A stretch of DNA of 64,000 bases, from the NCBI RefSeq assembly GCF_002262875.1, contig NZ_NKYE01000002.1:248001-312000 (forward strand). Reading direction: 5' to 3'. How positions within the stretch are numbered: the first letter of the stretch is position 1; every line of letters starts with the position of its first letter. The position numbers were made by a program, and so were the translations under genes. Below the pieces are notes generated by a model. The model saw only the letters and a list, made by a program, of their open reading frames with translations, did not search any database and had not been told where the DNA came from. Below are positions 43,839 through 52,627 of the stretch, in pieces. The stretch comes from Amycolatopsis antarctica. GTDB lineage: Bacteria; Actinomycetota; Actinomycetes; Mycobacteriales; Pseudonocardiaceae.

Positions 43839-44399
43839 GTGCCCGACGGAACCGCCGAACCCGCTCCGGGCCGCACCGCGCGTGCGGCCGCCGTGCGCGC
43901 CGCCGACCTGCTCGAGGTGCTGCTGCGGCCGGGAGAGCCGGACGCGGGGCGGGTGGCCGAGGTGCTGCGCGCCCACGGCGAACGGGAGCCGCTCGAGCTG
44001 ACCGCACCGGACCTGGCCGAGCTGAGGGAGGCCGCACTGGCGATCCGGGAGGTGTTCGCCGCACCGGATACCCACCGTGCGGCCGCCACGCTCAACTCCC
44101 TGCTGACCGCGCACGCGCGGCCGCCGCGACTGACCACGCACGGCGGGGAGCACCCGTGGCACCTGCACGCGGACGCCGCCGACGACGGGCCGTGGGGGCG
44201 GTGGCTGATCACCTCGTCCTGCCTGGCGCTCGCGGTGCTGCTCGCCGACCGTCAGGAACCACCCGGCGGGCTGTGCGCCTCGGCCCCGTGCGGGAGACCG
44301 TTCGTCACCGGTGGCAACGGCAGTCCGCGGAAGTACTGCTCCCCGCGGTGCGCGACCAGAGAGCGGGTGGCCGCGCACCGCAGGGCGAAACGGAACTGA
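43839..44399 (+). CDS. CGNR zinc-finger / ABATE-domain regulator
   Basis: A 186-residue actinobacterial CGNR zinc-finger protein, a family believed to act as stress-related regulators. The N-terminal ABATE-like region (about residues 20-130) includes LRAHGEREPLELTAPDL and LITSSCLALAVLLAD. The C-terminal zinc finger has LCASAPCGRPFVT and RKYCSPRCATRERVAAHR, with four cysteines around residues 146-174 and a basic end. The GTG at 43839 is 6 bases past TACAGT. It is divergent from the MFS exporter, its likely target. Confidence 0.88.
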   Translation: MPDGTAEPAPGRTARAAAVRAADLLEVLLRPGEPDAGRVAEVLRAHGEREPLELTAPDLAELREAALAIREVFAAPDTHRAAATLNSLLTAHARPPRLTTHGGEHPWHLHADAADDGPWGRWLITSSCLALAVLLADRQEPPGGLCASAPCGRPFVTGGNGSPRKYCSPRCATRERVAAHRRAKRN

Positions 44400-44404
44400 G
44401 CGGA

Positions 44405-45193
44405 TCAGCCGTTCTGGGCGTCGCGCCAGGCGAGCCACTTCTTCAGCAGGTCGAGGTCGTAGTCCGGCCCGCCGGTGCCGACGGTGAACGTGGTGATGCC
44501 GAGGTCGAGCAGGGGCTTGCCGAGCTCGTCCGGACCGGACTGCACGCCGACGGACCGCTCGATCTCGGCCGGGTCACGGCCCACGTCGGCGCAGTGCTGG
44601 TCGAGGATGCGCACCTTCCGCCCGGCCACCTCGACGTCACCGAAGCCGTGCCAGATGTCGGCGTGCCTGGCGACCAGCTTCAGGGTCTTCTTCTCGCCAC
44701 CGCCACCGATCAGCACCGGGATGTCCCGGGTCGGCGCCGGATTCAGCTTGGCCAGGCGGGATTCGATGCGCGGCAACGACTCCGCGAGGTCGTCCAGCCG
44801 GCCGCCCGCGGTGCCGAACTCGTAGCCGTACTCGTCGTAGTCCTTCTCGAACCAGCCGGAACCGATGCCGAGGATGAGCCTGCCGCCGGAGATGTGGTCG
44901 ACCGTGCGCGCCATGTCCGCCACCAGTTCCGGGTTGCGGTAGCTGTTGCAGGTGACCAGCGCGCCGATCTCGACGTTCGAGGTCGACTCTGCCCAGGCGC
45001 CCAGCATGGTCCAGCACTCGAAGTGCGCACCCTCGGGCTCACCGTAGAGCGGGTAGAAGTGGTCCCAGTTGAAGACGATGTCGACGCCGAGTTCCTCGGC
45101 CTGCGAGGCGGTTCGCCGGATCGTGGCGTAGTCGGCGTGCTGCGGCTGGATCTGCAGTCCGACGCGGATCTTCCTGTTCGCTGCTGTCGTCAT
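44405..45193 (-). CDS. LLM class F420-dependent oxidoreductase
   Basis: A 262-residue luciferase-like monooxygenase-fold protein of the class that normally uses coenzyme F420. Recognisable segments are VGLQIQPQHADYATIR, VDIVFNWDHFYPLYG, VTCNSYRNPELVADMARTVDHISGGRLILGIGSGW (in outline: ADMARTVDHISGGR then GIGSGW) and IPVLIGGGGEKKTL. A similar gene (Rv2161c) is close to pbpB in mycobacteria. The ATG at 45193 is 6 bases past TAGGGT on the minus strand, so it is probably leaderless. Substrate is unknown. Confidence 0.9.
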   Translation of the reverse strand: MTTAANRKIRVGLQIQPQHADYATIRRTASQAEELGVDIVFNWDHFYPLYGEPEGAHFECWTMLGAWAESTSNVEIGALVTCNSYRNPELVADMARTVDHISGGRLILGIGSGWFEKDYDEYGYEFGTAGGRLDDLAESLPRIESRLAKLNPAPTRDIPVLIGGGGEKKTLKLVARHADIWHGFGDVEVAGRKVRILDQHCADVGRDPAEIERSVGVQSGPDELGKPLLDLGITTFTVGTGGPDYDLDLLKKWLAWRDAQNG

Positions 45194-45202
45194 GACACCA
45201 CC

Positions 45203-46231
45203 CTAGTTGTGCCGGACCGCACGCGCTCGGGAGCCGGAAGTGACCGGACGCCAACGGTTTCCTCCCGCCGGGCGGGTGGCGGAGCGGATGAGCCCGGCCC
45301 CGGCCACAGCGAGCCTGCGGCCGTTCGGCACGGCCACCCGGTGACCCAGCACCGCGTAGTCGGCCGCCGCGATCTCGTCCAGGATCCCCTCGTAGAGCGT
45401 GAGCGCGGTGGACACGCACGCCCGCGACTCCGGCCGCAGCAGTGCCACGCCCGGCCACGCGCGCCGGTAGATCGCGCGGGTACGGGCCACCAGCGCGGCC
45501 AGGGCCTGCCGGATGCGGCGGTCCGGCCTGCCGGTGCGCCGGGACCAGAGCAGCAGCTCACGGTCGACGCCGTGCACGGCGAGCTCCGCGGTCGGCAGGT
45601 AGAGCCGCCCGCGGTCGAGGTCCTCGCCGATGTCGCGCAGGAAGTTGGTGAGCTGGAAGGCCTCTCCGGCCGCGCCCGCCGTGCGCCGCGCGGCCGCGCC
45701 GGGATCCGCGCCGTCGAAATCCACTGTGGACCGATCGGATCTGGCGACGGTGCCGAGTACGGGCAGCATCTGCAGGCCGATCACCCGGGCCGAGCCGTGC
45801 ACGTAGGTGTCGAGTTCGGCGAACGTCCGGTACTCGGTGACCACGGTGTCCATCCGCATCGACGCGAGGAAGGCGTCGAACAGCGCGCGGTCGAGCCGGT
45901 AGGTGCGCACGGTGTCGGTGAGCGCCGCCAGCACCGGGTCCCCTGCCACGGGGCCCGGCGCACCCTCGTCGTACACGGTGTCCAGTGCCCGCTCCATCCG
46001 CAGCAGCCCGGCCGCCGGGTCGGCCGTCGCCACGGGATCGTCGACCAGGTCGTCGCACGAGCGGGCGAAGCCGTACAGGGCGTGCGTGGCGGGACGGGCG
46101 CGCGCGGGGAGCAGCCGGGTGGCGAGGAAGTAGGTACGGCCGTGCTGGGCGTTGATCCGGCGGCACTCGGCGTAGGCGGACCGCAACGCCGTCCCGGTGA
46201 TCCCGGCGGCGTCGAGTTCGCGCCGGTTCAC
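45203..46231 (-). CDS. crtB: Phytoene synthase
   Basis: A 342-residue squalene/phytoene synthase, joining two geranylgeranyl diphosphates to phytoene. The two aspartate-rich motifs are SCDDLVDD near residue 60 and NFLRDIGEDLDRGRLYLP near residue 197. YALYGFARSCDD and YFLATRLLP are typical of CrtB. The GTG start overlaps the crtI stop (GTGA), making it the third gene of idsA-crtI-crtB. The last 40 residues are a variable Arg-rich tail. Confidence 0.94.
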   Translation of the reverse strand: MNRRELDAAGITGTALRSAYAECRRINAQHGRTYFLATRLLPARARPATHALYGFARSCDDLVDDPVATADPAAGLLRMERALDTVYDEGAPGPVAGDPVLAALTDTVRTYRLDRALFDAFLASMRMDTVVTEYRTFAELDTYVHGSARVIGLQMLPVLGTVARSDRSTVDFDGADPGAAARRTAGAAGEAFQLTNFLRDIGEDLDRGRLYLPTAELAVHGVDRELLLWSRRTGRPDRRIRQALAALVARTRAIYRRAWPGVALLRPESRACVSTALTLYEGILDEIAAADYAVLGHRVAVPNGRRLAVAGAGLIRSATRPAGGNRWRPVTSGSRARAVRHN

Positions 46232-47739
46232 CGGAGGTGCCCGGTGATCCTCGCCGCTGCCAGCCTGCCGGAGATGAGCACCGGCGGGATGCCGACCCCC
46301 GGTGTGGTGCCACAGCCGGCCAGCACGACGTTTCCCGCGCCGCGCACCAGGTTCCGCGGCCGGAACGGGCCGGTCTGCGCGAAGGTGTGCGCCAGCGAGA
46401 ACGGTGTGCCCGCGGACATCCCCCGTGCCGCCCAGTCCGCCGGGGTCACCAGCTCGTGCACCCGCGCCGCCCCGGCGAAGCCGGTCAGGCCCCGGTCCTG
46501 GAGGGTGGCCAGTAGTTCCTCGCCATACGCGGGGCCGACCCGGGGCCAGTCGATCGCCCCGGTACGCAGGTTCGGTGCGGGCGCCAGGACGGAGACGACG
46601 TGCCTGCCGTCCGCGCCGAGCGACGGATCGGTGGCCGTCGGCCGGGTCACCAGCAGCGAGGGGTCGCTCATCGGCCTGCCCTCGCGGATGATCTCGGCGA
46701 AGGTCCGGGTCCAGGCATCACCGAAGAAGATCGTGTGGTGGCCCAGTTCCTCCCAGGTCCGGTCGGCGGAGGCGTGCAGCACCACCGCCGAGGGGGAGTA
46801 GCGCGGACGTGCGGGCCTGCGCGGCCGGGTGCCGAGCAGCCGGTACGCCGTCGCCAGTTCGGTGGCGACCACCACCGCGTCGCACGCGATCCGCTCGCCG
46901 GTACCGGTGCGCACGGCCCGCACCGTCGAGGACACCCGTTCCAGCCAGGCTGCGCCGGTGCCAAGGCGCAGGTCCGCCCCGGCGCGTACGGCGGCCTCGG
47001 CCATCGACCTGGCCACCGCGCCCATTCCGCCCATCGGGAAGTACACGCCGCCGACGGTGTCCATGTAGGAGATGACGCCGTAGGCACCGATCGCGCGCAT
47101 CGGGTCCAGTCCCGCGTAGAGCGACTGGAAGGAGAACAGCCTGCGCACCCGCTCGTCGTGCAGGTAGCGGGCGATCCTGGGGCCCAGTCTGCCGAATCCG
47201 CCCAGTGCTGCCAGCCTGACCAGTTCCGGCCGGAACAGATCCAGCGGAGAGTCGAAGTTCGCGCCGATGAAGTGGTCCTTCTGCACGGCGTACAGCGAGG
47301 TGAGCCAGCGGCGCAGGCGCCGGTAACCGTCCGCCTCACCGGGTCCCGCCACCCGCCGGATCTCCTCCTCCATCGCCTCCGCGCCGGTGTGCACGGCGAT
47401 CGTGCTGCCGTCGGCGAACCGGGCCCGATAGGCCGGGTCGAGCCGCACCAGGTCCAGATTTCCCGCCGTGGTCTCATCCACCGCCGCGAACGCCTCGTCC
47501 AGCAGTTCCGGCATGGTGAGCACGCTCGCGCCGGTGTCCACCCGGTGCCCGTCCAGGACCTCCTGGCCTGCCCGGCCGCCCGGCGCCGGATCGCGTTCGA
47601 GGATCGTCACCCGCCGTCCGGAGCCCAGCAGGTGCAGTGCCGAGGACAGGCCCGCCAGCCCGGCCCCGATCACCACGACGTGGTCCGACCGTCCGGCGGT
47701 CCTGGCGAATCCTTTGGGGCGCAACGGGTTGCGCGACAT
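46228..47739 (-). CDS. crtI: Phytoene desaturase
   Basis: A 503-residue FAD-dependent desaturase converting phytoene towards lycopene. The FAD-binding motif is VVVIGAGLAGLSSALHLLGSG near residue 22, and the C-terminal signature is GCGTTPGVGIPPVLISGRLAA. FPMGGMGAVARSMAE and LDPMRAIGAYGVISYMD are typical of CrtI. The ATG at 47739 is 2 bases past the idsA stop. No cyclase, hydroxylase or glycosylase gene follows, so the end product encoded here is probably acyclic. Confidence 0.94.
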   Translation of the reverse strand: MSRNPLRPKGFARTAGRSDHVVVIGAGLAGLSSALHLLGSGRRVTILERDPAPGGRAGQEVLDGHRVDTGASVLTMPELLDEAFAAVDETTAGNLDLVRLDPAYRARFADGSTIAVHTGAEAMEEEIRRVAGPGEADGYRRLRRWLTSLYAVQKDHFIGANFDSPLDLFRPELVRLAALGGFGRLGPRIARYLHDERVRRLFSFQSLYAGLDPMRAIGAYGVISYMDTVGGVYFPMGGMGAVARSMAEAAVRAGADLRLGTGAAWLERVSSTVRAVRTGTGERIACDAVVVATELATAYRLLGTRPRRPARPRYSPSAVVLHASADRTWEELGHHTIFFGDAWTRTFAEIIREGRPMSDPSLLVTRPTATDPSLGADGRHVVSVLAPAPNLRTGAIDWPRVGPAYGEELLATLQDRGLTGFAGAARVHELVTPADWAARGMSAGTPFSLAHTFAQTGPFRPRNLVRGAGNVVLAGCGTTPGVGIPPVLISGRLAAARITGHLR

Positions 47740-47741
47740 GG

Positions 47742-48878
47742 TCAGTACGTCCTCCTGGTCGCCCTGGCGGCAAGGGCGACCAGTTCGTCGACGGCGGGGG
47801 CCGCCGGGTCCGCGGCGCGCAGCGCGGCGAGCGCGGAGGTGGTCAGCTCCTCGATGCGCCGCTCCACGGCGTCCACCGCGCCGACGGCGGTCAGTGCGCG
47901 GCGCACCTGCTCGACCCGGTCCTCGGTGAGCCCGGCGTCGCCCACGGCGGCCGCGACGGTGGCGTGCTCGGCCTCACTGCCCTGCCCGGCCGCCAGTTCG
48001 AGACCGAGGGCGAGCAGCAGCGTCCGCTTGCCCTCGCGCAGGTCGTCACCCGCGGGCTTGCCGGTGACCGAAGGGTCGCCGAACACGCCGAGCAGATCGT
48101 CGCGCAACTGGAAGGCGACGCCGAGATCCCCGCCGAAGGCGAGCAGGCCCCCGGTCAGCTCCGGGCCCGCCCCCGCCAGCGCGGCCCCCAGGTGCAACGG
48201 GCGCGCCACCGTGTACGCGGCGGTCTTCAGCCGGTCGATCCGCAGCGCCGCCTCCGCGGAGGCGTCCCCGGTGGCCTGGGTGTGCACGTCGAGGTACTGC
48301 CCGGCGAGCACCTCGGTGCGCATCGCCCGCCAGGCGGGCCGGGCGGCGTCGAGAGTGGCGGCGGGCAGCGGGGTCCCGGCGAACATGTCCTCGGCCCAGG
48401 CCAGCGCCAGATCGCCGATGAGCACGGACGCGGCCTGGCCGAACGCGGCGGGCTGCCCGAGCCACCCCGCGTCGGCGTGCCGCTTGGCGAAGGCGACGTG
48501 CACCGTCGGCGATCCCCGCCGCGAGTCGGAGGAGTCGATCAGGTCGTCGTGGATGAGCGCGCAGGCCTGGATCAGTTCGAGGCTCGCCACGGCGCGCACC
48601 ACGGCGCGGGCGTCGGTCCCGCGGCTCGCCCCGCCGGCGCCCCGCCAGCCCCACCAGGCGAACGTGGGGCGCAACCGCTTGCCGCCGCCGAGCACGAAGC
48701 CGGTCAGCGCCTCGACGGCGTGGCCGAAGGTGGGTTCGACGTCCAGTATCGGCTCACCCGCCTCCCGGAGGAACCCGGCCAGCGCGCGTTCCACGTGCGC
48801 CGGCAGGTCCGCGTCGTAGTCCTCGGCGCCGTGGTGGTCCGGGGCGTGCTGATCGGCTTCGTGGTCGGCCTGGCTCAT
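47742..48878 (-). CDS. idsA: Polyprenyl (geranylgeranyl) diphosphate synthase
   Basis: A 378-residue all-trans prenyl diphosphate synthase supplying the C20 precursor of the carotenoid operon. The first aspartate-rich motif is LIHDDLIDSSD near residue 108 and the second is FQLRDDLLGVFGDP near 255; GGGKRLRP near 69 is the conserved phosphate-binding lead. Chain length cannot be read reliably, but linkage to crtI and crtB suggests geranylgeranyl diphosphate. The ATG at 48878 gives a hydrophilic His/Asp-rich start. Mycobacteria have idsA2 in the equivalent place next to metF. Confidence 0.92.
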   Translation of the reverse strand: MSQADHEADQHAPDHHGAEDYDADLPAHVERALAGFLREAGEPILDVEPTFGHAVEALTGFVLGGGKRLRPTFAWWGWRGAGGASRGTDARAVVRAVASLELIQACALIHDDLIDSSDSRRGSPTVHVAFAKRHADAGWLGQPAAFGQAASVLIGDLALAWAEDMFAGTPLPAATLDAARPAWRAMRTEVLAGQYLDVHTQATGDASAEAALRIDRLKTAAYTVARPLHLGAALAGAGPELTGGLLAFGGDLGVAFQLRDDLLGVFGDPSVTGKPAGDDLREGKRTLLLALGLELAAGQGSEAEHATVAAAVGDAGLTEDRVEQVRRALTAVGAVDAVERRIEELTTSALAALRAADPAAPAVDELVALAARATRRTY

Positions 48879-48986
48879 GCCCCCATCGTCCGCGCAGGCA
48901 CGGGGCACGCGAAGCGCGGGGTACGCCGGATGTGGCCCGCGCGGCAGCCGGTGCGCCGAGCGCGCGGCCACGTCCCCGGTGTTCGG

Positions 48987-48992
48987 TAGGTT
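48987..48992 (+). promoter_or_regulatory. -10 box (TAGGTT) for PIG-L gene
   Basis: TAGGTT ends 6 bases before the ATG at 48999 with no Shine-Dalgarno; the transcript is probably leaderless. Confidence 0.5.
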
Positions 48993-48998
48993 CGCCGC

Positions 48999-49802
48999 AT
49001 GGCAACCCTGGTGTCCTTCCACGCCCATCCCGACGACGAGTGCATCGCGTGCGGGGGTGTCATGCGCAAGGCGTACGAGCAGGGGCACCGGGTGGTGCTC
49101 GTGGTCGCCACCCGCGGCGAGCACGGCGAGGTGGCCGAGGGCTTCCTCACCGAGGGGGAGAGCCTGTGGCAGCGCCGCGTGCGGGAGACGCACGCCGCGG
49201 CCGAGGTGCTCGGTGCGTCGCGGGTGGAGTTCCTGGGCTACGTGGATTCCGGGATGATGGGCAGGCCCACCAACGACGAGCCCGGTTCCTTCTGGACCGC
49301 CCCGGTGGAGGAGGCGGCCGAGCGGCTCGCCGCGATCCTGCGGGAGGAGAACGCCGAGGTACTCACCGTCTACGACGACAACGGCGGATACGGGCACCCG
49401 GACCACATCCAGGTGCACCGGGTCGGCATGCGCGCGGCGGAACTCGCCGGTACGCCGCGCGTCTACCAGTCCACCTCGAACCGGGACGAGTTCGTCCGCC
49501 ACCTGACGGTGATGGCCGAGGAGGCCGAACGGACCGGTGAGCGGGCGGACCTGCCCTCGGTGGCGGAGATGTCCGATTTCGGCAAGCCCGAGGAGGAGTT
49601 GACCGCGGTCGTCGACGTGTCGGCCTACCTCGCGCACAAGCGCACCGCGATGCGCGCTCACGCCAGCCAGATCGCCGAGGACTCGTTCTTCCTGGCGCTG
49701 CCGGACGACCGGTTCGCGCTCGCCTTCGGCACCGAGTGGTTCATCCGTGCGGGGCAGGGCCCGGGGATCACCGAGACCGACCTGATGGCGGGCCTCGGCT
49801 GA
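48999..49802 (+). CDS. PIG-L family deacetylase
   Basis: A 267-residue zinc-dependent LmbE/PIG-L deacetylase. The metal-binding motif is FHAHPDDECIACGG at residues 7-20, and the second histidine site is GYGHPDHIQVHR near residue 140. The family includes MshB and Mca of mycothiol metabolism; length and EMSDFG-like C-terminal features do not decide between a mycothiol-S-conjugate amidase and another N-acetyl-sugar deacetylase. It is transcribed away from the carotenoid operon and precedes metF. Confidence 0.9.
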   Translation: MATLVSFHAHPDDECIACGGVMRKAYEQGHRVVLVVATRGEHGEVAEGFLTEGESLWQRRVRETHAAAEVLGASRVEFLGYVDSGMMGRPTNDEPGSFWTAPVEEAAERLAAILREENAEVLTVYDDNGGYGHPDHIQVHRVGMRAAELAGTPRVYQSTSNRDEFVRHLTVMAEEAERTGERADLPSVAEMSDFGKPEEELTAVVDVSAYLAHKRTAMRAHASQIAEDSFFLALPDDRFALAFGTEWFIRAGQGPGITETDLMAGLG

Positions 49803-49867
49803 CTCGCGTACCAGGCAGGGCCGCTCTCACGGAACGGGAGAGGAATTCCACGGTCCGGGTCACCCAC

Positions 49868-49873
49868 TAGGAT
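49868..49873 (+). promoter_or_regulatory. -10 box (TAGGAT) for metF
   Basis: TAGGAT ends 7 bases before the metF ATG, consistent with leaderless transcription. Confidence 0.5.
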
Positions 49874-49880
49874 CAACGCC

Positions 49881-50765
49881 ATGACGACAGTGGTGGAGCG
49901 CCTGCGAGGAGACGGGCCCAAGTTCTCGGTCGAGTTCTTCCCGCCCCGCGATGCCGAGGACGAAACGGTGCTGTGGCGGTCGATCCGGGAGCTGGAGCAG
50001 ATCGACCCGGCGTACATGTCGATCACCTACGGCGCGGGTGGCTCCAGCCGGGACGGCACGATCCGCAACATCGCCAGAGCGGCCACCGAGACGACGCTGG
50101 TGCCGATGGCGCACCTGACGGCCGTGGACCACTCCGTCGCCGAGCTGCGTAACGTCATCGGCTGGTACGCCTCCGTCGGCGTGCGCAACATCCTCGCGCT
50201 GCGCGGCGACCCGCCGGGCGACGTCTACGGCGAGTGGGTGCCGCACCCGGACGGGCTGAACTACGCGGAGGAGCTGGTGGAGCTCGTCCGTTCGCTGGGT
50301 GACTTCTGCGTGGGCGTGTCCGCCTTTCCCTACGGCCACCCGAGGTCGCCCGATCTGGACACCGACACCCGGCACCTGGTGCGCAAGTTCCGGGCGGGTG
50401 CCGACTTCGGGATCGCCCAGCTCTTCTTCGACGCCGAGGACTTCCTCCGCCTGCGCGACCGGGTCGCCGCCGCGGGCTGCGAGGCGATGCTCATTCCCGG
50501 GGTCATGCCGCTGACCACCCCGCGCACGCTGCGCACCACCGTGAAGCTCTCCGGTGCGCCTGCCCCGTCCGCTCTGCTGGACCGGCTGGAGCCGCTGGCC
50601 GGAGACCCCGCGGCGTTCCGCGCCGAGGGACTCGACGTGGTGACCGCTCTGTGCGAGCGACTGCTCGCCGAAGGGGTGCCGGACCTGCACTTCTACACCT
50701 TCAACCGGTCGAAGGCGACGCGCGAGGTGGTCAGCAGGCTCGGCCTGGTTCCGGCCAGGGCGTGA
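49881..50765 (+). CDS. metF: Methylenetetrahydrofolate reductase
   Basis: MetF reduces methylene-THF to methyl-THF for methionine synthesis. The 294-residue barrel enzyme begins FSVEFFPPRDAEDE with the conserved catalytic Glu, has SITYGAGGSSRDGT, HLTAVDHS, NILALRGDPPGD and AQLFFDAEDFLRLRDR, and ends with LHFYTFNRSKATREV. Length is standard for bacterial MetF. It is next to the prenyl-synthase region, as in mycobacteria (Rv2172c). The FAD- and folate-binding residues I can place are intact. Confidence 0.95.
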   Translation: MTTVVERLRGDGPKFSVEFFPPRDAEDETVLWRSIRELEQIDPAYMSITYGAGGSSRDGTIRNIARAATETTLVPMAHLTAVDHSVAELRNVIGWYASVGVRNILALRGDPPGDVYGEWVPHPDGLNYAEELVELVRSLGDFCVGVSAFPYGHPRSPDLDTDTRHLVRKFRAGADFGIAQLFFDAEDFLRLRDRVAAAGCEAMLIPGVMPLTTPRTLRTTVKLSGAPAPSALLDRLEPLAGDPAAFRAEGLDVVTALCERLLAEGVPDLHFYTFNRSKATREVVSRLGLVPARA

Positions 50766-50794
50766 ATCCGGTGTGCCCGCGGCGGGCCTGCCGG

Positions 50795-50800
50795 TAGCGT
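50795..50800 (+). promoter_or_regulatory. -10 box (TAGCGT) for DUF885 gene
   Basis: TAGCGT ends 6 bases before the ATG at 50807; probably leaderless. Confidence 0.5.
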
Positions 50801-50806
50801 TCCGGC

Positions 50807-52504
50807 ATGGCTTCCGACGCTTCCACACCCGGCGTGCACGAGATCTGCGACAGCTATGTCGACGAGATCGCCGCGGCACATCCCATCGTCGCCACCGAGA
50901 TGGGCATCAAGGGCTACGACGACCAGCTCACCGACTACTCGCCCGAAGGGCACGCCGCACGGGCGGGCATCTCCCGCCGCGCCCTCGACGCGATGACGGC
51001 CGCCGAGCCGGCCGACGATTCCGAACGCGCGGCGAAGGCGGTGTTCACCGAGCGCGTCGGTCTCGATCTGGAGATCCATCAGGCCGGACTGGACCTGGCC
51101 GCGCTCAACGTCATCTCGAGTCCGGTGCACGAGATCCGGATGACCTTCGATCTGATGCCCACGGCCACGGCTGCCGACTGGACCACGATCGCCACCCGCA
51201 TGGAACGGGTACCGTCCTGTGTGGACGGTGTGCGGAGTTCGCTGCTGGCCGCCGCCGACGCGGGCAGGGTGGCGGCTCTGCGTCAGGTGAGCAAGGTGGC
51301 CGGTCAGGCCGAGACCTGGGCCGGGTTGCATGGCACGACCGGCTACTTCAGGGCGCTCGTCGCGGCCGCGGACGAGGTCGCCGAGGTACCCGCCGATCTG
51401 CGGGAGCGGCTCGGCCGGGCCGCGGACCGGGCGCAGGAGGCCTACGCGGAACTGGCCGGATTCCTGCGGGCCGAACTCGCGCCGCGGGCGCCGAACAAGG
51501 ACGCGGTGGGCGAGGACGTGTACCGGCTCTGGTCGCGTTACTTCACCGGAGCGGCGTTCGACCTGCGCGAGGCCTACGACTGGGGCTGGCAGGAGTTCTC
51601 CCGCCTTGAGGCGGAGATGCACGCCGTCGCGGCACGGATCACGCCCGGTGGCGGTCTCGCCGAGGCAGCCGCGGTGCTCGACGCCGACCCGAAGTACCGG
51701 GTGCGCGGCCAGCAGGGTTTCGCCGAGTGGATGCAGCGGCTGTCCGACGAGGCACTGGCGGCCCTGCGGGACGAGCACTTCGACATCCCCGACGCGCTGA
51801 TGGCACTGGAGTGCCGGATCGCCCCGCCGGGTGGCGGCGTCGGCGCGTACTACACCGGCCCGGACGAGGATTTCACCCGGCCCGGCCGCATGTGGTGGTC
51901 GGTGCTGCCGGAGAAGGAGGAGTTCCCCACCTGGCGTGAGGTCAGCGTCGTCTACCACGAGGGCGTCCCCGGCCATCACCTGCAGATCGCCACTTCGGTG
52001 TACGAGCGCTCGCTGAACCGGTTCCAGCGGCTGATGGCGTTCACCTCGGGACACGCGGAGGGCTGGGCCCTCTACGCCGAACGTCTCATGCAGGATCTCG
52101 GGTACCTCGACGACGACGGCAACCTGCTCGGCATGCTGTCGGAGCAGCTCTTCCGTGCCGCGCGGGTCGTGGTGGACATCGGCATGCACCTGGAGCTGGA
52201 GATCCCGGCGGGCACGGGTTTCCACGAGGGGGAGCGCTGGACACCGGAGCTGGGCCTGGAGTTCATGCTCACCCGCACGGTCACCGACGCCGACCACGTC
52301 CGCGACGAGATCGACCGCTACCTCGGCTGGCCCGGCCAGGCGCCCTCGTACAAACTCGGCGAGCGGCTCTGGCTCAGTGCCCGTGAGGAGGCCCGCGAGC
52401 GGCAGGGGGATTCCTTCGACCTCAAGGAGTTCCACACCAGAGCGCTGCGTCTCGGTGGCATGGGCCTGGACACCCTGCGCGAGGAACTCGCCCGCCTCGG
52501 CTAG
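50807..52504 (+). CDS. DUF885 family putative metallopeptidase
   Basis: A 565-residue DUF885 protein, a family distantly related to gluzincin-type metallopeptidases. The zinc motif is YHEGVPGHHLQ near residue 383 (a His-Glu-x5-His-His variant of HExxH), followed by SGHAEGWALYAERLM, which provides the downstream glutamate. The protein is mostly helical and lacks a signal peptide, so it is probably cytoplasmic. The substrate is unknown. The ATG at 50807 follows TAGCGT by 6 bases. Confidence 0.9.
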   Translation: MASDASTPGVHEICDSYVDEIAAAHPIVATEMGIKGYDDQLTDYSPEGHAARAGISRRALDAMTAAEPADDSERAAKAVFTERVGLDLEIHQAGLDLAALNVISSPVHEIRMTFDLMPTATAADWTTIATRMERVPSCVDGVRSSLLAAADAGRVAALRQVSKVAGQAETWAGLHGTTGYFRALVAAADEVAEVPADLRERLGRAADRAQEAYAELAGFLRAELAPRAPNKDAVGEDVYRLWSRYFTGAAFDLREAYDWGWQEFSRLEAEMHAVAARITPGGGLAEAAAVLDADPKYRVRGQQGFAEWMQRLSDEALAALRDEHFDIPDALMALECRIAPPGGGVGAYYTGPDEDFTRPGRMWWSVLPEKEEFPTWREVSVVYHEGVPGHHLQIATSVYERSLNRFQRLMAFTSGHAEGWALYAERLMQDLGYLDDDGNLLGMLSEQLFRAARVVVDIGMHLELEIPAGTGFHEGERWTPELGLEFMLTRTVTDADHVRDEIDRYLGWPGQAPSYKLGERLWLSAREEARERQGDSFDLKEFHTRALRLGGMGLDTLREELARLG

Positions 52505-52561
52505 TTCCCACCCCGGCGGTGCCCGGCGGTCGGCCGGGCCGCCGGGCGTGTCGTGCGCCCC

Positions 52562-52627
52562 GGCACCCCGTGTCGCGCGTTCTGGCATGCCGTGTCGCGC
52601 GTTCTGGCACCCCGTGTCGGGCGTTCA
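52562..52627. repeat. Three tandem 22-bp repeats
   Basis: Three back-to-back copies of a 22-base unit, consensus GGCAYSCCGTGTCGSGCGTTC(T/A), start at 52562, 52584 and 52606. Copies 1 and 2 differ at two positions. A partial copy precedes them. The third copy runs into the stop codon of the minus-strand GNAT gene. Confidence 0.85.

Noticed and set aside
44156-46801. An 881-codon plus-strand open frame across the F420 gene, crtB and crtI
   Set aside because: It is antisense to three clear enzymes and its translation is low-complexity without family resemblance; long open antisense frames are usual in GC-rich codon-biased DNA.
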